Part shown: in pieces, positions 13,301 through 24,530 of the stretch
How the letters are laid out: the number at the start of each line of letters is the position of its first letter
Numbering within the stretch: the first letter of the stretch is position 1
From: Cymodocea nodosa
Lineage: Eukaryota; Streptophyta; Magnoliopsida; Alismatales; Cymodoceaceae
Direction of reading: 5' to 3'
DNA: 64,000 nucleotides
Assembly (NCBI GenBank): GCA_036874045.1
Contig: CM072341.1
Span: 14,520,501-14,584,500 of the forward strand
Translations under genes and position numbers: made by a program
The notes under the pieces: model-generated
What the model saw: only the letters and a program-made list of their open reading frames with translations
The model's database searches: none
Told to the model about the DNA's origin: nothing

Positions 13301-16300
13301 TATGGTCGTCCTAATGCCTGGATAAATAGATGCATTAAGCAAAATCTTCCCGGCCTGCAAAACCAGTATTATTAGAATTATCACAATGAACATTTTTACC
13401 ATCTTGGTGTTAAATCTGATTGTTCATAAACATATGGGCATGTTCAATGATGCGGATCACAATCATTTGACAACATGACAATAGACAGAACATACCTCAT
13501 TCCTTGCAATAATTATAGGTTTGGAATCTTTTGTAGCCTTGCCAACTCCTTCTTTGCATTTTATATATAGCATACCCGTTCCCATATCTTTCCATCCCTT
13601 CTCTTCAGGTTTATCAGGCTGAAAATAAAAAAATTATTTAGAGTTTATGGTCCAAGAAGACAAAAATAGCTAGCAATTTCCATACTTCAAAAAGTAATCA
13701 ACAAAGAACAACTTACAATGTAAAAACTCGTAGTCAATACATGTAAATACAGATCCAAATCATAAACCTGCCTTTTATATGTATCTAGGCAATGGGCCTA
13801 GGAATTAGCTGGACAACTAGTAGCTGAGACTGCTGGAAATGCAATGCAGAGTTCCTTCTTATGTTCATTTGATTAAATTACGCACCATCTATGTTCCTAC
13901 TCAATCATTGACATCCATCGTTTTCCATTATGCAACCTTCTATGTTTCATACTAAGCATGTTGGACAACCTGTTGCCAAGGTTCTGTACAACGTTTAGTA
14001 ATACTCATAGGAAAACAACCTATTGAAATAACCTAGTGTATTTGAATAAAGTAATTACCCCTTGTAGTCCTTTGAAGTCAGTGTTTCTAGTAGTGGATTT
14101 TGCATATAAAAGATAAGCTTATACATTATAAAAAGCTTATGCAAATATAATACCTAGTTCAACATTTTAGAGTAATGATGTGTGTCTTTTTGAAATAAGG
14201 TGATCTTAATAATTGTTACCAAACGCTACCCTTGTATAAAAATTTAGACCTAAAATACAAAGTGATTCAGGCATTAGTTGGGAACAACTGAGACCATAGA
14301 AGGCATTGCACTCAACAAATGCATGGTCTTATATCTTTATTCAGACTTACAAATCACAATATTGACTTGAAAATCTAGGCATATTAAAATGAACAAAAGA
14401 TATATCTGGGATTTAACCAAATCAATGTTGCCAGACAAGCTTCAGCTCACCATATCTGACTCCTGTAAAGGTCACCAACAGATGCAAAGATTTGGTGGTA
14501 AATCTACCATCATTGCTCCACCATCACACTTGTGAAGAATCTTCTATAAAAATAAGAGAACTATGAGAATGAAGAAAAAAGCAATCTAATAAGTTCAAAA
14601 GATTCTGAATCACTCGGGTTCCTTCAAAATTAGACATCCCACACCATCCCTACCTTGAAATGTTTAAAACAATCTTGCAATGCTCACATTAGTAGAAGAT
14701 GCTATAGAGAGCAATGTTGAAAAGAGAAAGCTAAGGGGAGACCATCAGCTCAGCAATCCCACCAGGAATTAACCTCTACCCCATCCCAACCAGTAGCTTC
14801 CACCGACACTTAACTGCCTTGTCAGCTTCAAGAACCACCTTCCACACACTAGATATGTTTAAAACCCAACTATCCCTCTCCTCCCATCTCCCACCCTTGA
14901 AACATTTAATCCTGACCATCTCCACACATAGACACAGCAAACTTCATCTCATAGAAGTGCTACAGCCATGTACCTAGTAAGGCCAAGCTCATCAACCAAA
15001 GACTCTAAATGCCAAGATCACCCTCTCACTTGGGCCAAGTGATCTTCTTCCAAGCCATGAGCTAAAGGCCAAAGGAGTGCTCTTTTGATATAGACTATTT
15101 AGGTATAAGAACAAATAGTCCCACATTGGTGGCATGGGACACTGATGCAGTCTTGATATGGGATAAACTCTCTCCTTATCAAACTAGTCTTTTGGGGCGA
15201 GTTTCACTAAAGCCTGTAATAAGTGACATTAGAGCTCATACAATCTAAACCAGATCTTGCATAGACAAGGGTCTATCCATTAGAAAGGGCAAGCTAAGGG
15301 CCGAAAGGGTGCTTAAATGCTCAAAGTGGACCAAAGACAAGAATGCCAGTATAGGAAGTATGGTGGGATTGATATGGACTATTTGGTATGAGATCAAATA
15401 GTCTCACATCTTATTAAATTGATTTTTTTAGATAGGTTCTCCCAGACTTGTAACATCTTTCCTGCCATCTTTCTATAGAACACTCTTTGAATCTACTCAA
15501 GATATTTCACAACTGAAACCAAAATTCTTAACATTGAAAGATAATGCAAGGTCATATTGCCAAGAACCTACCAACCCATTCTGAAAGTCACTGCTCAATA
15601 TGTCAATCAGTTTTTGCCAAGTGCTAGCTCTCAGTATCTTACAAGACAATGGTAACTCCAAGTATTTGATTGGGAACTTCTCCACCTTGCATCCCATAAT
15701 CAATGCAACCTTTTGGGCTTCTACCTCTAATAGTGCAATCCCAACTACAGACGATTGGTGGAAATTTACCTTAAGATCTGTAACTAGGACAAAAAGCCCT
15801 TGAAGACATTGAACATATTCTATGCAATCCTACCTACCTCACAAAACATTAGAGTATCGTCAACATACTATAGATAAGTCACACTTGGAAGCCTTCATTG
15901 AGAGTTAAAGCCTTTAATCAAGCTACTATCTTCTTCCATTAGGCACAACCTACCAAACTTCTACTAGTAAGAAAAATAGAAACAAAGATAAAGGGTATCC
16001 TTATTGAAGACCCCTACCACAACCAAATTCTTTTGTTAGACCATCTGTTGACCAATCCTGAGAAAATTGATATCAATTCCATATAAAAAAGAATAAATAA
16101 TCATCCAAACCAGGAATTGAAGAGAGAGGAAAAAACAATGCATGTGCAATGATGCATTAACTAAAGTGACTTTCAAGCTTGACCAACTGATGGTTGCTTA
16201 ATTTGCAGTTAACAAAGCATCTAATTCCATGTATTGATGACTACAATAATTTGGAAATTTTTTTTATGATCCAAAAAAACCAGCAAACCAAAGACCTTAC

Positions 16301-19300
16301 AAGAATTTAAATATGCAAACAGAATTTCTTGAAATAACAATTTAAAGAACAAAGTAATATGTTAGATTATGGTAGATGTTGAGTGTCTATTTACAAGCAC
16401 ATTGAACTTTTAACAACAATGGTGAATCATCAAAAAGTTCAAAAGAGCTGATTGATGCAATGCCACTTTACAAAGAAAGAAAGATAATTATACCTTCACA
16501 TAAACTTTGCACTTCACTTCATATACTACAATAATTCCTTTTTCCTCTGACCTTTTCACAGAAGGACTGCTTGGTTTTGGTAAATCATTCTCTAAGAATA
16601 AACCAATAAAAGGCATATCAGAACAAAATACTTGTGTTGCTTTAGATGCACTACTACTTTTTAGCACTAGCAAGAGAAGTTCATTAAAGGCAAAAGGGAC
16701 AATTACACTGAAGTGGGAACAAAATGAGAGACAGGGAAAACAGAACAGGACCTAGCAGGAGGGTAGGCCCAACAAGAAAAAAGACTAGTAAATATTTTCT
16801 TCTTGTAAAGCATAATAGATCCTTAGAATTAAAACATAGAGGAAACATGAAGCCAAGAAAATATTCACAAAGGAGAGAACAGATGTTTCAAATACTGGGT
16901 AAAGGCTAAAATATCCACTTAGAAAACAACTCACAGAAAAAATATACTAAAGCAAAAAGCCTAAAAGGGTTATTTTCTAACCTTCATCCAAATCTTCAGC
17001 AGCTCTGGGCTTGGACAGATTAGAAGCATGATTACCTGGAAAAACATTGTGTCATTTGTCAGAAGAATGTTAATTTTACAAATTGTGTTGTTGGAGGTAC
17101 AGAATACTTGGTATCCAGAAAAGTGGATTTTTTCTTTGAGCAGTAAGACAATTTTTTCTGACCGGAAATGGGGAATATATTAAAATTGAGAAAAGGCTTA
17201 CACAAGCCATAGGTGGGCTAAACTAGACAAAAAAAACAGAAACAAATTAAGGTTTCAGAGACGAGAGGAAGAGAAAGTACAAGCAAACCACTCAAGAGAT
17301 TAGATCTCCAAAGCAGCAAGGCAAATTTTAATAATGCAAAAACAAAGCTTAGAAGCTTGTCAAGAGGATAAGCCAGGAAAGAAGGGAAAAACGAGCAATA
17401 ACAACAACATACAAAAGAACTTGGAATAAAATTATACCAATGGATAATGAAACAAGACAGAAGACATACACATCATACAAATGGATAAAGAAGCAAGACA
17501 GAAGACATACAAACTAAGGAATAGTATGACCTCAAGCCAATCATATAAAGAGCAATCAGAGTCTTCCTCCAGTGGAAGGCAAGAGGTCTACTCCAGGACC
17601 AAGGAGATGATGCAATCCCAAATAGCAGAAATAGGTTGGCAGGTGATGCAGAAAATATGGTGATTCCTTTCAATCTAATGAAACCATCAGAAAGCATGAA
17701 GAATGAGGACTCAGAATGGTGAATATTTAGGCTTCATTGACATAGAGGATGCCCCATAATATTGGTTTTAATTTCCATTTATTGGTTTTCATTTTTTCCT
17801 GCAACAAAATATATAGAATCCCTTCAACCCATCTATCCAAGGATTTCTAGCCTCACTGTCCTAAGTTAACAGACCATTTACATATATAAAGTATTATAAA
17901 AAAATTAAATATGTAAAGCAAGAAATAAAATCAAGCAAGAGAAGTTAGCCATTTGAATATTTGATTCATAGAGCACATTACATACTTAAGTGACCATTCC
18001 AAAATGAAAGATTTGTTTTAAAAATTCAAAAGAAGAGAGAATCAGATAAAAGAAAAAGGACTACCAAAAGAGACAGGGGTTTGGTTACCATAGGGTACAC
18101 CAGCACTAAAAGAAATTGGAAATCCATGGGCTGCAACATCTACATCAAGATTCCTGTTCTCTGTTCCTTTAACTCTAGCCACCACATTTTGACTAGAAGA
18201 TAGTGCAGGAGTTGCAGTGCCTGTCTCTTCGGTAGTTTTTTCTTTAAGATAAGCCACTACATCACTGAAATCCTCCTAAAAATAGAGATTAAATAAAATA
18301 TTGCAAACTATATTTATCATCTATTAACGTGACACATTCTTTAGTAAAATATACAAGTACTAAATCTGCATGATGATCAGATGGCAAGTTTAAAATGTCA
18401 TTAGTAGATATGTTTAAAATTACAACATAATAACACAAGTATCGATTTGAACTAAAATGAAGATGAAAGTTTCTTTAAGAAATATAACTCCTGATAAATA
18501 CATACATGAAACAAAACTTCCATTAGTGACCGAAGAACTATAGACTTTATCTCTTTTCTGCCCAGATGATGCCCACAGTCCAGCAAGGTGGTCAGCAGAG
18601 CAAACTAAAGTAGGTAGGTAAATGAATTCCTTTTAGAACATTGTTGTAAAAAATGGAAAAAACAGCCATTTAAATAGTTTTCCATTTCCCTTTCTGAAAA
18701 ATGGGACAAAATGGTTTTCAAAGAAAATAACTATTTGTCCAATTAAATGGCCATTTTCCCCTTTCTGAGAAAAATACCCTTTTTTCCTTTTTTGGCCTTT
18801 TTAAATGGTCTTTTTAATTTTTTAGATTTTTTATCAAAATCTCCGATCCATTTTCTGAGGTGGGGCCCAAAATAAAAGAGAGTACATGTAAGAGGAACTA
18901 GGCCAAAACCCCATAGTACAATCTATTTTTAGATTTCATCTCTTGAGTTATTTTCATTGATATAATTTCACTATTTTGTAGTTTATAATTTTAAATTAAT
19001 AGTATTTTTTATATATTTATTTATGTTTTCAATTTAAGTATTTATTCTTGAGTGACAATTACACAATAAAAATATGATTTAAAATTGTATTACATGTAAT
19101 TTATTTTGATGACTGCGATACTTATATATTTGCAAATATTTTTATTGTCATTCATTTTTGAAGAAAATGCTTGTTTAAACCCCATTTTAAAAATTCAATT
19201 TCCAATGTACATAATGTTTATTTTCTGCTTTTTTATAACATTGTTGGGAGGTATCACTAAGGTGCTGTTTGTGCACCTAGAAAATGACCGAAAATGTTGA

Positions 19301-22300
19301 AAAGAAAATTGACAGAAAATTTTTTGTCGTTTTCTAGGTGTGTTTGTGCATCCAAAATTTTTTCATCATTTTCCATTGTATAAAAAACATGTTGTATACT
19401 AAGTTTTCGTCATTTTCCGACCACACCCGAGGTGAAAACGACAGAAACATCTCATTCGCGTCCTGCCCTCGTCTCCCCCTCACGCATCCCCGTTCTACCA
19501 CAACGTCGTCTCCTCACGCATCCTCACCCTACAGCATCATCGCCTTCTCGCACATCTTCGCCCCACAGCGTCATCTCCTCGCACATTTTCGTGGCGTCAT
19601 CTCCTCACGTATCCCCACGACGTCATCTCCTCGCGCATCCTCGCAGCATCGTCTCCTCGCACATCCCCGCAACGTTGTCTCCTCGCACATCCCCGTGGTG
19701 TCATCTCCTCGCGCATCCCCGCGACATCATCTCCTCGCACATCCCCGTGGCATCATCTCCTCGCGCATCCCCGCAGAGTCGTCTCCTCACTCGCAGCATT
19801 GTCTCTTTTTGCATCCACGCCCGCAACATCGTCTCCTTCCGCATCCTTGCCCGCGACGTCGTCTCTTCGCACATCCTCGCCCTACGGCATTTGATATGTA
19901 TTTTGTGTAGAATAATAGAGAGATGTGATATGTATTTTATGTTGTAACTATCTTGTATTATTTATGACAAATTTTCTTATTCTCTATCTTCCAAACATGA
20001 ACAATAAATATTGAATTTAGTTAGTTTTCAATATTTTCTAATTTGTGAACAAGCATACATATTTTACATTCTATAATTTTTCGTCATTTTCTATTCTATG
20101 CACAAACACACGTATTTCAAATTCCGTCATTTTCTGTTATGTGCACAAACACTCTGATTTTCTACAGATTTTTCATTACTTTCTGTTATTTTCCTTTCTG
20201 ATGTTTTCTGTAGTTTTCCATCATTTTCTTTCCAACGTTTTCCAAGTGCACAAACACCCCCTAAGTTTTTGTCAACTATCCTGACTTTCCTTATCTGGTT
20301 GATATGCCTCCTGTTGCTGGCACACTTGTAGAAGAAAACAGTATTGCTAACCCCTTCTTATCCACCACTCCCTCGAATGTTGTCTGCAATGAATCTCTCC
20401 TAATTCAAGCAAATGTGCAAGGATCATTTTGGTCCAAGCTTGCTCCTTTTTCTTGTGGGTAAGGCATGCCAATTATTCTTTTTTCCAACTTGCTGATGGC
20501 ACCCATAACAAATCTATTTTGGCTCCATCTGCCCTTCACTATATGCCCCCACCATCTTTGTGTGTTCTGCTTGACCATTTTTAGTTTCCTGGCCATTCTT
20601 GTAATAACAGAGACCCTTGAATATGCTTTTGACCAGCAATTCTTATCTAGCTCAAAAGTCATCCTTATGCCAACTGAGTACCAACCTAAAAGGACTTATG
20701 TGAAGAACTCCTCTAGAGTTAATAAGAAGTGGGATGCATTTGGAGCATGCTCAGGTCAAGTCCAAATCACAACCTGGGGAAAATGAGATTCCCAACAACC
20801 ATCCACAACTGACCTATCAATTTCTGACAGAGTAAGTGGCACTTGGAAGTTTGACCATGTAAAAGAGTGGTATGCAATCGATAATCCATGCTTCAAAATT
20901 TCTCATATCCCTAGTGAAGAGGCCCTTCCAGATCATTTAGAGGGCGATCTGACCAGATTAAAATATCCCATTATTAACCATGGAATCATGGATAGCTCTG
21001 CTTTCTGATCTATGTAAGCACCGACAACTATGCTTTAGAGTTGGATTTGTAAGTCTGTAGACATTAGTGCATGCCCAAATTGCATCATCCAGTATAGACT
21101 TGAAGACTTCTGATACAGGGAACAATTCCAACCTAAAACAATGTTGCCAAATGAACCTTTACATTCCTAAGGTGCTTTTTGGATCAGCATTATTGGGCTT
21201 TTTTTGTAAAAACATTCAAAAAGGCAGGTCCATCAAACAAATAGCACAAAAAACACTGCATTAATGCTGCATTTTTGCAATACTAAAAATGCTGCCACAA
21301 GAAACACTCATTCAAGGATCATTTAAAAAAAGCCTTGAGATATTTTTCATGTTACCCTTTGTTTGATCATAAAATTTCAACCAATCTTTTGTTATTTTTA
21401 TTCATAACCTAACTTAATAATTTTTTATTCTCAATCTCCACTCTTCTCTTATTATTATTATATTATATTATAAATTAGATATCATATGATATTACTTTAT
21501 TTTATATTATATATATTAAAGTTATAGTATATTATAGTTATTATATTAACAATAACAATTTGAGCTATAATCCCACTACATGAGGTCAATCATATGGATC
21601 CTTTTTTTCCATGTATTTCTATCTTTGATCAAATCTTCAATTAAATTACGTAAATTTAAATCTTTTCTCACTATTGATTTAAAAAATTTATGATAAAATA
21701 CCTAGCAACTTATTATGGTGACTTTTAGAAAAAAGAGAGAGTACCCATTGGAGGTAATAATATTATAAAGAATATGTATACAAGAGTGATTACTAATGTT
21801 AAAACTATAAGAGGAGAACTTAGAGAATTTCTAATAGACATAAGTTTACACAAAGGGTTCTCTCTAAGTCCATATTTGTTCATCTTAATTGTTGGATAAA
21901 ATAATCAAGGAAATTTAAGGAAAAATACCCTATGTATTGGACTAAACAAGTCGAGTCCAATTGACTAACATATTTGACACCCTAAACCATGAAAGGACTA
22001 TAACAAAACCTATAATCTTCCTATTCACCAAATATTTCCATGCAATCAAGTTCTTCCTCCATTAAAAAGTTAATGATTCCATTCAATCCACCTAGACCAT
22101 CATATGGCACGAGAATCATCACCCACAATCATTGCACCATTAAGTCCAAAAGGGGTCCATATCAATCCCATCATGCAATTAAGGCCTAGAAGGTTTTCTG
22201 TCAAGAAGAAATGGATGGCAATTGAAAAACATGTGCCACAATTTTTTCATACAAAATGAGTGCTAATTCACAATATGGAAACTCCAACACTATGGTATTA

Positions 22301-24374
22301 GACCACCTATGTTAGAATGCTATTGTGGAGTAGTATGCCATGCAAAGTATTGAATCTCAAATAGCAGTGGATTGATCAAAATCAACTTGGAGAATCCAAC
22401 TTGAATGCTACATCCTACTTCAACATGGCATAGTAATTTCATGGAAAAATTCTTGTCCTTCTACAATCATGCTTGTTAGTTAAGATATGAAAACAAAATC
22501 ATAACATGGCATGGGCCTCAAAAGCAAAAAGATTAGAGCCAACTTCATACAAATCCTTCCTAAATCAAATGCCCCATACAATTCCTCCAAGCCCATGACA
22601 CATGCAAAATTGCTTGACTAAGGAATACAAGATCTTGTCTTGCCTTTCAACACTCTTGATTGGGAAAAAAGATAAATTTAATTGAATGAGTTCAAAGATA
22701 ATTAACAAAAAGTTAAAAAATCAATGATGAATACTATGAATCATTGTATACATGATTAAAAAAAGAAGTAGACTCGTTTATTTATTGAAATTTCTCTTAA
22801 GGCAACACACAATATCATCTTACTTATACATCATTAAAAGTATGAAAAAAGTTGAAACGTTAGTCTAGCAAATAGGCTTTTCCTTTCCATCACATAAACA
22901 CTTGTTCCTTGATCTTTCGAGGAATATACTAGTTAGGAAAAAGAAGCATGAAAAAATTTGTGAATTGAATATATAAAAATCAAAAATTAAATTATTAGCT
23001 TAGTTTAAATTGAGATTATGAAGGCTTCCTGTTTTCCTTTTGATTTAAATGAATTTATGCTTGTCACTGCTCAAAAAAATTATATCTTGAGCCAGTAATT
23101 CTGATTACTCCAATGATTAAAAAAATCTGAACTATTAGAGTGCTTAAGAGAATACCAGAAATTTTGAAGAATGAGTCAAATAATCCTGTAGACCACCATC
23201 CCATAGCTCATCTGGATGATTTTGTAACTGTGATTGCACCCAACTGCACATAAGAGGCATTTTATATCTCACAATCTTCTTTCTTAAAAATCGAACAGTA
23301 AAACCTACAAAAATATTCATACTGATGATATTTCCTATACAGAGAGAACCCAACTGCCTAAAGAAATACATTAAAAAAAAAACAGCATATCTGAACATGT
23401 ATTCATAACGTTCACAAATATGGAAATGAATCAGCATCGACAACAAAGTAAATGGGTAGTCAGAGAGCTCACCTAGCAAACTGGTTATTGAGTGCTCTCA
23501 CGTATCTGTGGGCTAATTCTAGGCGTTGTTCATCAAAGGGGGGTTTTGCCATAGAACGTTGATGAGAAGTATCTACCTTGCAAGCATCAGGACCGGTTGT
23601 TGCCACCAATCTCTTACCTTGGACCTACGTGACGGTGAGAAAGTGGCTTTGAGAAAGAGGAAGGATGAATGGACTAAATACGGTAAGAAGAAAATCGTCA
23701 AAAGGAAATATGACAGCAATTTAATTTTGATCCATCAGCTCTCCAGCTATATAACAACGCTCAACATAAACACCAATCAAAAGGAAAAACGTATGCAGGT
23801 ATACTAATACCAATTGCAATTTTCCAATATAAACATTGTAAGAATTTAAGACTTAGAATACCCAATGCACAAATGCTGCCCCCCGTTAAGTAATACCAAA
23901 GGTGCAACACAAAATCGCAAGGCCCGTTAATACTTCAGATAAATATTTGAAACAGGTAGTTCACGTAAATCAAGCGAGAAGGAAAAAGAAAAGAATGCAA
24001 CTTGAATAATCAATCTTTCTGTGACAATGCAATAACACAAAAAATCGGCAGCCACTCCAAACACTAAAATCACGCATCAAGATAAACTCTTTACTGTGAT
24101 CGGGAGGACTTAACCAGCTCCAATCTTCCATGAAAAGAAAGCACCGGAAATAAAATCATTGGTACTCCACACAACACATCAAACAGACACCCAACCCAAG
24201 CGAGGACCCATGGGGAAGAAGAGAGCCTGGGGAGGTGAGCTCAGGTTTCGCAGCATAGAGAGAGAGAGAGAGAGAGTGTGTGTGTGTGTGTGTGTGAAGA
24301 GAGCTTACAAGCGAGTCGCCGGGGTCGATAGCGTCAAAGGAAGTGGCCCCGCGCTTCGTTCCTCTACTGGCCAT
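10398..24374 (-). CDS. NUP50-like nucleoporin with RanBP1 domain
   Basis: A nuclear-pore basket type protein expected to bind Ran-GTP and aid nuclear import and export. Nine exons, all in phase: 24374-24309, 23576-23473, 23243-23156, 18275-18065, 17035-16982, 16591-16494, 13618-13496, 13354-13265, 10523-10398. They give 319 residues. Visible parts: basic start MASRGTKR; a plant-conserved block RYVRALNNQFASWVQSQLQ (about 43-61) followed by NHPDELWDGG; a Ser/Gly linker with one SFG (155-157); and the RanBP1 fold at about 190-315. The RanBP1 segment includes EVKCKVYVK, EEKGWKDMGTG, LYIKCKEG, KILLNASIYPG and RTFLLRTKTEEE. It ends in IQEYAPATGN and TGA. Order and length fit the plant MASRGTKR-type NUP50 relatives. 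The exon 2 acceptor (ttgcaag|gta) is the least certain junction. An in-frame ATG at 24497 would add 41 residues. Confidence 0.92.
10524..13264 (-). other. NUP50-like intron 8
   Basis: A 2.7-kb AT-rich intron. Near 12,950-13,080 is a short piece of the AT-rich repeat family (ccattttcccatttttt, aaatggtttaggc). I recognise no genes or other elements. Confidence 0.6.
13619..15479 (-). other. NUP50-like intron 6, distal part
   Basis: No coding exon. Two related blocks near 15,086 and 15,368 (each about 40 bp, gatatRgactatttRgtat, then caaatagtcYcacat) are direct repeats 282 bp apart. They resemble starts of plant LTRs with the tcccacatt motif. This may be a tiny LTR-derived remnant. The remainder, including a C-rich patch at 14,740-14,960, is unrecognised. 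Confidence 0.45.
15480..16095 (-). mobile_element. L1-type LINE relic, reverse transcriptase tail
   Basis: Minus-strand translation gives the plant L1 signature in order: LQYADDTLMFCEVG (the catalytic YADD) near 15,870-15,830, then VNFHQSSVVGIALLEVEAQ and VALIMGCKVEKFPIKYL near 15,770-15,650, then LRASTWQKLID to about 15,590. Frame shifts and stops break it. It lies in intron 6 of the NUP50-like gene, in the same orientation as the gene. The 5' part and the poly-A end are not recognisable. Confidence 0.85.
18637..19245. mobile_element. AT-rich MITE-like repeat with imperfect inverted ends
   Basis: Both edges carry the 9-bp word aacattgtt (18637-18645 and 19237-19245). Inside, the left end reads gtaaaaaatggaaaaa and the right end, reverse-complemented, ataaaaaagcagaaaat, so the ends are imperfect inverted repeats. 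A 9-bp target duplication would suggest a Mutator-like MITE. However, aacattg also sits at the edge of related copies near 5.8 kb and 42.8 kb and is nearly palindromic, so it may belong to the element. Interior blocks are ATTTAAATGG and CCATTTTCCC. It lies in NUP50-like intron 3. Confidence 0.5.
19262..20260. mobile_element. hAT-like non-autonomous transposon (about 1 kb)
   Basis: The left end gtgctgtttgtgcacctaga (19262 on) and the reverse complement of the right end ggggtgtttgtgcacttgga (ending 20260) form inverted repeats of about 24 bp. Both are flanked by the direct repeat ctaag (19257-19261 and 20261-20265). The TTTGTGCA core is usual for plant hAT MITEs. Right-hand subterminal repeats of the form gtgcacaaacac (near 20,090-20,160) add support. 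No transposase is present. The centre holds a CpG-rich minisatellite. It lies in NUP50-like intron 3. Confidence 0.72.
19450..19890. repeat. CpG-rich minisatellite, about 30-bp unit
   Basis: Roughly twelve to fourteen degenerate units near CGTCATCTCCTCGCGCATCC plus CCGCGGCAT, with a period close to 30 bp. It is full of CpG in an otherwise very AT-rich intron. Because the period is a multiple of three, two overlapping plus-strand frames (19338-19910 and 19432-19947) stay open and give repetitive Ser/His/Arg/Pro protein. I take these as products of the repeat, not genes. Confidence 0.85.
20270..21060 (+). other. Unrecognised coding-like relic in NUP50-like intron 3
   Basis: Base composition is more balanced than its surroundings. 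The plus strand gives protein-like stretches across stops, such as TPSNVVCNESLLIQANVQG, then WSKLAPF, later VSGTWKFDHVKEWYAIDNP and SEEALPDHLEGDLTRL. I do not recognise the family. An old retroelement or captured gene fragment is possible. Confidence 0.35.
21545..21905. mobile_element. RTE-type LINE fragments, two opposed pieces
   Basis: At 21,545-21,690 the minus strand is the 3' end of a plant RTE LINE (gaccYcatgtagtgggatta after reverse complement). At 21,740-21,905 the plus strand gives its reverse transcriptase: IIKNMYTRVITNVKTIRG and then SLHKGFSLSPYLFILIVG, matching the LHQGSALSPYLF block of the clade. The two pieces face opposite ways, so this is a rearranged or double insertion in NUP50-like intron 3. 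Confidence 0.8.
21906..23155 (-). other. NUP50-like intron 3, part nearest exon 3
   Basis: Unrecognised AT-rich sequence. It includes C/A-rich text at 22,000-22,600 with no open frame of note. No RNA gene or element ends seen. Confidence 0.55.
24257..24296. repeat. Compound (GA)10(GT)10 microsatellite
   Basis: Plus strand: GA repeats at 24257-24276 followed directly by GT repeats at 24277-24296. It lies in intron 1 of the NUP50-like gene, about 11 bases inside the 5' splice site, where the transcript would read CA then CT repeats. Confidence 0.95.
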
Positions 24375-24530
24375 CTCCGTCTCCAACTTCTGGCTTGTCA
24401 CCACGGCCTTCCTCCCCGATAGGATAGTGTGGTGAGGATTTCGCCGGCCTCCGCCAGTCAAGAAAACGGTGGCTCGCCCCGCTTCGGTGCTTCGCAAATC
24501 TGACAGGAGGAATATTACTTACGCCATCTT
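24375..24530 (-). promoter_or_regulatory. GC-rich 5' region of NUP50-like gene
   Basis: GC- and CpG-rich stretch before the MASRGTKR start, still open in frame back to an ATG at 24497. It is most likely the 5' UTR and core promoter; composition falls back to AT-rich beyond 24,530. I see no convincing TATA box. Confidence 0.5.

Noticed and set aside
15086..15410. A small LTR pair (TRIM) in NUP50-like intron 6
   Set aside because: Only about 40 bp of direct repeat 282 bp apart; no primer site, purine tract or target duplication visible.
19338..19947. Two overlapping plus-strand open frames of 190 and 171 codons
   Set aside because: They are forced open by a ~30-bp tandem repeat; the product is low-complexity and both frames look alike. 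No gene signals.
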